Assembly (NCBI RefSeq): GCF_000002985.6
Contig: NC_003282.8
Coordinates: forward strand, 11,842,001 to 11,906,000
Direction: 5' to 3'
From: Caenorhabditis elegans
Taxonomy: Eukaryota > Nematoda > Chromadorea > Rhabditida > Rhabditidae
DNA length: 64,000 bases
The first letter of the stretch is position 1; the number at the start of each line of letters is the position of its first letter. A program made the position numbers and the translations under genes. Of this stretch, positions 57,729-64,000 are shown in pieces. Below the pieces are notes generated by a model that ran no database searches, had not been told where the DNA came from, and saw only the letters and a list, made by a program, of their open reading frames with translations.

Positions 57729-60659
57729 ATGATTAGCGGCCCATTTCTTCACTTTGATCCAACTGTTCCACTCCAGACAGTCATGATGTAAGTTCTCCTG
57801 AAAATATGAAATATCAAATAAATTTTCAAATATAAAAATTCATCAAATTTTTTAAATTGCTTCAAGTACCATTTTGCATTTATTCATTTGAAGCAGTGAC
57901 GTGCGGCACATTTACAAAATCCCCGTTTTCTCATAGTTGTGGCAACGGTTTTTGTTGGAAATTTATATTAAAAATACAGAAATATCTGTACTTTTTGAAA
58001 ATAACTTAAAATTCAATAAAAAGTTTTGAAAAGTTGCTCGAAAACTTCTTCAGAGTCGTAAGATATGTGCCGATCAGCATATTGATATTTGAGGCAGTTT
58101 TTAAACAGCTTCTTGAAACTTTTACTTGAATGTAAAGTTGTTTTCATAGAATACAAATAATTCTGTATATTTCTATAAAAAAACGATAAGAAATGGCAAA
58201 CGGCATTTGTCGCGCACCACTGATTTGAAGTGTAACTTCCTGGCTAGGCGATATCCACCACAATGACCAAGACCTTTTTTTTTTCATAAAATCAATTAAT
58301 GTTGTAATCTGAAATCTTTAAGCGGACACCCGGCGACGTCTCCTTTGTCGCTTCCATCATCATCGTCTAGTCCGACCGTTGCCGACCCATCGAACATTCA
58401 TTGCCGAGTTTGCGAGAGACGATACGACGGTTCGCAGCACTTCGGAATTGATGTAAGTTAGTGAGGAACACGAGGAGAATAGGTTAGAGAGGAAAAACCT
58501 AAGCGGAGGGTCGAGAAAATTTGGTGCTGATCATCAGATATTCATCTTTTCCGAAAAAGACTTGTTATTGGGTAATGCCTAGATTGTTTGTGATAGCCAC
58601 AAAGTTTTCTAGGTCATCAACTTTAGATAAAACAGTTATAGACAGATTTTAAGATAATTTGGAAATGTGAGGGGTTGCCAGAAATAGTCATGGCCGTTTT
58701 TCTTATCTATATCCTTATCAAGTGAATCCTAAAAATAACTTAATTTTAAAGTTCGATCAATCCAGTTCAAATTCATTTCTCGCTCGAGATTTCAAGCCGA
58801 TTTCTCTGAATACCGGTTTTCCAAGCCTATCCAAAGATATTTCGTTGTGAAGCTTTTCCCTGCTTCTCGCTTGACAAGATGAACATCTATTGATTTTCAG
58901 ATTTGCCGAGCATGTGCCGCATTCTTCCGACGAAGTGTAGCTGTCAAGAAGACATTCGTCTGTAGACGTGGAACCAACAAATGTGAACTTAACAGTGAGT
59001 ATTTCTAGAGTAACCCCTTTCCTTGGCAAATATAGATCAGTGACAAACCATTATTTTTCTAGCAGTGTCTCGAAAAACCACATGCCAAAAGTGCCGATGG
59101 ATGAGGTGTCTTCTTGTTGGTCTTAATGTTGATGGTGAGTAAATATAAAAATTGTTGATTAAATTGAAATATGCATTGTCTCCAAATCAGCATCTAACAT
59201 CACGCCAATTCAATCCAAACTGGAAATCGGTTTTAACATTCATGATTCGCTGCGCGCTAGAAACAATCCAGCACGGAATGAGTTCATTAAAACAAGCGCG
59301 AGAGATAGACACATAAAGAGAATATCAGTGGATGTGTGATGCTGCTACCCGCAATCATTCTGGTCTTTCCGAAGAACGAATATGTTCATCGTTGCATCAG
59401 TGAAACAGACAAAATATGATTGTTGGTCACAGTTTCCACCCAGCGAAGGGGGAGGAAGTTGTTGTAATAGTAATAGAGGTCATGAGAATAACATGTGAAA
59501 TTGTAAATATTTCAGCAGTAGTTGGCCGACGATCACCCGACCATGTCAAGACAACATCAAGAGACGAATCAGTTAAAAAGGAAGATGAAGAATCGGATAC
59601 TGGCTCAGAGGGTAAATCATGTGAAGATATGGATGTATCCCATCCAATTGAACAATTCCAACAACAAATATCATTTTCTGTGCACCGCCCAATTCCAACA
59701 ATTGGAAATCCAAATATCTACACAACAAGGGCATCTCTCATTAACAAAGTACTTATCAACTATAAGTGAGTTTATTGGAATTCCACAATTCAAATTTATA
59801 ATTTTCGTTTTTTCAGTGAATTCACCAAATCCCGCCTAGACGTCGAGCTTTCTCTCAAGCACATGCAACAAGATTCCAAAGTATTCGGATCAACTGGCAT
59901 TCCAATTGTTCCAGCAACTCGTGAAATCATCTCAGAAATCTACCAAAAACAATTCGGGCTTCTCCATATTTTCCTCAAAAACACTTTCGACGAATATGCC
60001 GAGTGTGATGTCCAGGAGCAAAAGAGAATTTGTGCTATGTTTTATCCAGTTCTCTGGGAAATCGAGTCCTGCTACTGGACCTACCGTAATATGCCAGTTC
60101 AACCTGAATACGAGACTTTGATGATGTGCACTCAAACTACTTACATCGACTCGAAAAATGTTAGATACTGGCTTGGAAATACCACTGGATTGAATGAATC
60201 TGATATTCAAGCAGTTGAAGCGTAAGTTTCTTTGAATTTGTTTCATATTCCCAATTAAACATTTTCCAGTCGTTTGGAGAATCTTCTAACTAAAGCAAGA
60301 AACTTGGTTCTCGAGCCAATGCACAAATTGATCATCAAAGAATTCGAATTCATTACCCTTTTGGCTCTCAACATCTGGGCTCCTCGCAATCATCGCGGCT
60401 GTGTTTCCGAAGATCGCGCCGAGCAAGTTCGTGATGCTCTTTTCGATGATCTACATTATTTGTATTGTGATGGCTTGAAAATCGACAAGTATTCAAGTAG
60501 AATGGGAGAAATGATGTGTCTTCATACAGAAGTTCAGGTAATTAAATTTAAATTCGAATATTTGATTTTAAAGCTCACAATTTTCAGAATGCCGATATGT
60601 CCTCCACCATCAAGAATATCCTATTTTCCGATCTCAACGCCTACTTGTACTCAATCTAA
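57729..60659 (+). CDS. nhr-43: Nuclear hormone receptor (448-449 aa, 8 exons)
   Basis: Exons: 57729-57787, 58323-58452, 58901-58994, 59063 (or 59066)-59134, 59516-59765, 59817-60221, 60270-60537 and 60588-60659. Zinc finger 1 (CRVCERRYDGSQHFGIDICRAC) begins at about residue 47 and contains the P-box region CRACAAFFRRS. Finger 2 runs from CRRGTNKC to CQKCRWMRC. A hinge rich in Ser, Lys and Glu precedes a ligand-binding domain of about 230 residues (FGLLHIFLKNTFDEYAEC, LLALNIWAPRN). The protein is a nuclear DNA-binding transcription factor of the nematode supplementary NHR group; no ligand can be inferred. Two exons start at tandem NAGNAG acceptors. The symbol rests on its position to the right of let-653 and trpa-1 as I remember the map. 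Confidence 0.93.
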
Positions 60660-61381
60660 TTTTGTTTCCCTAAGGTTTCTATCCTCCCGAATCCCCTTTT
60701 AATATCCTGTAAATACTTTCTTCAGTTTTCAAATTCTCAAATTTGCTTTCACTATCAGTTTAAACTCGAAGCTTTTGAACATTTTCATCCTTCCAAATGA
60801 CTATCTCTATCAAAAAATTGTGATCGCGTTCTGATTGCCATAGCTGATCTTTAATATTGTACCGTATTGTTCACTATATTTCCTTACCTCATAATAAACA
60901 ACGAAATTTGATGTTGTTTAATCCTGCAGATCAGTGGCTGGTTTTTAATGTAGAACACAATGATGAAACATTGCCGAATGACGTGGATGATCGGTACATT
61001 TTTGCATCACAAGCCTTTTTAACAAAACAAGAAAAAAATTTTGTGAACATTGATAAGAAATAATCACCTGTTATGATTCATTTGATTAATTGGAAATACA
61101 TTTTTGATTCTTGTATGACCTGTGAACTTTGGATCAACATCAATAGCAAACTGTCGCTCTTATCATTCAATATAAAATACTATATTTTTACGTAGGCCTA
61201 CCTGCTTTCAATGTGATAGGCAGGCGCGGAAACAACTCAGGCGGCCTATTATAAAATAGTGATGTATGCCCTACTGTAGTTATCATTACAACAAACTTTC
61301 GTCGCGGCTCACAGTTGCTTGTAGATCTATCCTTATTGTATTGCACCACTCTGCAAAATATCTCCAAATTTATATCTCCGC

Positions 61382-61519
61382 TCAATCTCTCCAAAACGAA
61401 TTTCTAAGTTGTCCAGGATCGTAACATGGAGTAGCTGAATGAACGCGTTTCATATTGCGATTAGCTTCTTCTTCCCGTTTCTTAAAGCGTTTTTGTATTC
61501 TGAGCGAAATTGGTTCAAA
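61382..61519 (-). other. Candidate terminal exon, block A (45 codons)
   Basis: After a GATATTCACAG acceptor the minus strand is open for 45 codons: FEPISLRIQKRFKKREEEA, an HSATPCYDPGQ core, then SFWRD and TGA. Basic, then Cys-containing. I do not recognise the family. The core is shared with blocks B, C and D. It could be the last exon of a minus-strand gene. Confidence 0.4.
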
Positions 61520-61895
61520 CTGTGAATATCAAAAATAAATCTATGTAGGCGAGAAAAAATCTATACAAAGCAATACAAAAAGCTATCACGATTTGAAATC
61601 GAGTTTAAAAGAAAATTAAGAAAAATCCAGAATTTGCTAAAATTTGAAATATCTTGTCTTCGCTCTGAAGTTTTGGCTGCTCTCCCTACACCAAACTATG
61701 ATATTATTATATGAAGAATGATATTATATTATGAAAAATGTACCAAAACAGCAGTATTCGTGGTGAGACCCATTGAAATAAATTGTACTTCAGAAAACTC
61801 TCCAGTTCAAACACACGTGTCAAGGCCGTTACGAACTTTTCATGCGCACCATATCTCCTTTTCAGATCTTTTTTCTGACAAATATGCGCCTACCG

Positions 61896-61945
61896 TGTCC
61901 CGGATCGTTACATGGAGGAGCGGGATGCGAGGGTTTTGTTGTCCA
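61896..61945 (-). repeat. Block B, diverged copy of the terminal-exon core
   Basis: The minus strand reads HPAPPCNDPGHG and runs on to a stop at about 61863, but an in-frame stop lies just upstream and no good acceptor is seen. It aligns with block A over CCATGT.ACGATCC.GGACA. Confidence 0.45.
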
Positions 61946-62249
61946 AGATCAATATCGCTTCTTCAAGCTTGATGGTGATTTGCCTTATTTATGCAAATGT
62001 GTTCAAGACTTTTTAGGGAATCTCATAGGACATTTATTAGTGGAATAATGGACGAAAATAAATATTAGAGCAGTGTTACTTTGCCGAGAGAAACATTAAT
62101 AGTTTAAACAAATACTGTTACTAATAAAGTTCAATAATGTTCTATTAGTTTTCTATAACTTTCAAAATGTTTTTGTTAGTGTGACATTTACTAACATCAA
62201 CCAGCTTTAATTATCTACAAAGCTCTCTCCGAAAGATGTTTTATCTCTA

Positions 62250-62344
62250 TCAAAAATCTTCAAGGGAATAGCTGAAGTCCTGTTCTGGATCGTAACATGG
62301 AGTAGCTGAATGAAAGCTTTTCGTATTAGAAAATAGACAATTTG
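62250..62344 (-). other. Candidate terminal exon, block C (31 codons)
   Basis: After a TTTCATAACAG acceptor the minus strand is open to TGA: NCLFSNTKSF, then HSATPCYDPEQ, then SYSLEDF. The DNA of the core (TTCATTCAGCTACTCCATGT) is identical to block A over that 20 bp run and continues as TACGATCC. The ends of the two blocks differ. Confidence 0.4.
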
Positions 62345-63123
62345 CTGTTATGAAACATTTCGATAGGGAGTTTTAAGATGAAAACTTTGTTTCGTTGTAA
62401 ATTCCACAGAAATGAGCGACTCACATTGTTGAAAAAAACTTGTTATTTTCGGAAAGTTGATGCATACATTTTTCTAGTCAATTTGAGTTTGAGTTTTTAT
62501 CCAGGTAGTTTCTAGTTTTGAAACTGACTATGAAATGGCAAACTGATACTTTGGCAGAGCATATGAAAGTTTCTGATTTTTTTTAAATTTCCAGATTTTA
62601 AAATTATTTCTAGTATTGAAAGCAAGTATGCAGTGATCGATAACGACTTGTACACAGGATAGTAAAGTTTCAAGTACAGTCGTGTTTCTATTAGCGCTGC
62701 ACCCAATTGCTCAACTTGAAAAGCCATATATCGGTTGATTTCCAAAAAAAATCAACAAAAAAAATTTACAAAACATAAGAAAAATATTTTAAAATTATAT
62801 TTTCAGTTGATAATTTTTATCAGAAGTTAAGCAATGGGACGGCAACTAGCATTTTGCGTGGCAGTTAAATACAATTTTGGAAACATTTCAAGGCTTTTTT
62901 AAAATTTTGTAATGAATTTTTCCGATTGCGCGCTATCTAATAAAAACTCGTTAACCAAAATTCTTGAAAAGTTTTCGTATTTCTCAGAATGTTTTTAGAA
63001 TGTTTTACAAGAGGTCTGTAAGTTTTTAATGACTAATATGCAAACTGTCTTCTTGTTTAGAAGCTCAAAAATCATAGGCCTTCATATTCATATCTTCTAC
63101 ATCTTTTTGCGGAAAACAATATC

Positions 63124-63170
63124 CGTGTCCTAGATTGTAATATAAAGTAGCCCTGCTGACGGTTGTTTGT
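63124..63170 (-). repeat. Block D, most diverged copy of the terminal-exon core
   Basis: The minus strand reads SRATLYYNLGHG and runs on to a frame ending KAYDF and stop. It aligns with block A from CTTTAAGAA through GGCTACT to GGACA. Probably a decayed copy. Confidence 0.3.
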
Positions 63171-63885
63171 CGAGAAAGATGAATATCTATTCTTAAAGTT
63201 CCCCAATAATTTTTGAGATTGGGGGAAAGGGACGTTGGATCTTAATGAAGGTTTTTAAGAAACTGATAAAAAATTAGATCGGCTTTTCGAACTGAAACAC
63301 ATCGGGCTTTTATGAAAAATAAATTCTAAAACAATGCGTTTGCATTTATTTTAACCTCTGATCTCAAACTGTATCATCGACTTCATCCAATTTCCACGTA
63401 GAAAACACTCCACATTTTACATAATTTAAAATTTCTCCAATTTAAACTACAATCTTGACATTTTCCTGAATCCATGTAGCAAGAAATGCACCCAAAATCC
63501 GGTTTCTTTTTTCTCAGACATCGTTCTGAAGCGATTTTTGTAGTTCCCAAACAAATACACTTCGTTTTCTTGAAGATCCTAATCTCCCTTCTTCAGCTTC
63601 ATACTTCAGCTCGACAATCCTTCTTTTCATGGAATTCCGTTATCTGGTCAATTATCTTGGCGAATTGTCTACGAGAAATTTAGAAAAGTAGAAATGAAAT
63701 TGGGAAATTAACATCTGAAATACTGATTGCAAAATGCGCACCTTGTCATTTTTTGTTTTTGAAAAATTAAAGAAGAAAAATAGTTATACTAAACAGAATC
63801 TTTCGAGATTAATAAGTACGTTACTATCAAAAACCTTTCTAACAAACAATCAACAAAGAACTACTTTACGCTCAAAATCGTTCAT

Positions 63886-63981
63886 TTAATCTTTCGTAGT
63901 GGCCTTCATGTAAAGGTTGTAGTCAACGAAAAAAATCGTGGTAGATGTCATCTGTATTATTGTACCTGTTTGCGCCAGCAT
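63886..63981 (-). CDS. Possible small ORF or terminal exon near the right edge (31 codons)
   Basis: The minus strand is open from ATG at 63981 to TAA at 63886. The product starts MLAQTGTIIQMTSTT and ends YMKATTKD. A second ATG follows a good AATACAG acceptor at 63952, so it could equally be a last exon of a gene beyond the window. There is a stop three codons upstream of the first ATG. No family recognised. Confidence 0.22.
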   Translation of the reverse strand: MLAQTGTIIQMTSTTIFFVDYNLYMKATTKD

Positions 63982-64000
63982 ACTTTTTTAAAAAGTATTT

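Larger units (their letters stand above)
60660..64000. other. Region right of nhr-43 with minus-strand coding-like relics
   Basis: Starts with the nhr-43 3' UTR (AATAAA at 60893-60898). It contains a TGCCTAC-type repeat near 61194-61232 and four related minus-strand blocks at about 61411, 61896, 62283 and 63124, annotated separately. A 38-codon minus-strand frame (about 63525-63638, starting MKRRIVELKYEAEEG) and a short frame near the right end also look coding-like. No complete gene could be assembled. Confidence 0.45.

Overview
This window is nematode nuclear DNA, almost certainly Caenorhabditis elegans chromosome IV. It is AT-rich, has many 45-60 nt GT-AG introns with TTTCAG-type acceptors, and carries worm palindromic repeats and a mariner element. 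Gene order also fits: I recognise let-92 (PP2A catalytic subunit), ech-2, trpa-1 (my exon model gives exactly 1211 residues), let-653 and nhr-43. No tRNA, rRNA or CRISPR array was seen. Exon models were assembled by hand from reading frame, phase and splice consensus.

Left part (0-14.4 kb): an acidic, probably disordered protein (+); an MSP-domain protein (-) head-to-head with a catalytically dead tyrosine-phosphatase-like protein (+); a BTB-BACK-PHR protein (-) whose intron contains a complete DDAH-family amidinohydrolase gene on the opposite strand; and the enoyl-CoA hydratase family gene ech-2 (-), close upstream of the BTB gene.

Middle (14-36 kb): let-92 and a MOB-family kinase co-activator gene lie in series on the + strand with operon-like spacing. 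trpa-1 follows, an ankyrin-TRP channel spread over 11 kb, with a 5.9 kb intron that holds an apparently intact mariner transposon and a GC/CT-rich block that could be an internal promoter. A second inactive tyrosine-phosphatase-like gene (-) converges on it.

Right part (36-64 kb): two apical-matrix genes in tandem. The first is a NompA/NOAH-type protein with five PAN modules, a ZP domain and a membrane anchor. The second is let-653, with two PAN modules, a ZP domain split by a Thr-rich mucin segment, and a 1.2 kb long-armed foldback element in an intron. An 8.8 kb stretch without a recognisable gene precedes nhr-43. Beyond nhr-43 the minus strand holds four related coding-like blocks that look like a duplicated terminal exon, and a possible small ORF near the right edge.

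The points most worth following up are the terminal-exon array at 61.4-63.2 kb, two independent pseudophosphatases, the nested DDAH gene, the duplicated tail of the first gene that preserves a transposon empty site, the split ZP domain of let-653, and the tandem NAGNAG acceptors of nhr-43, one of which changes zinc-finger spacing.
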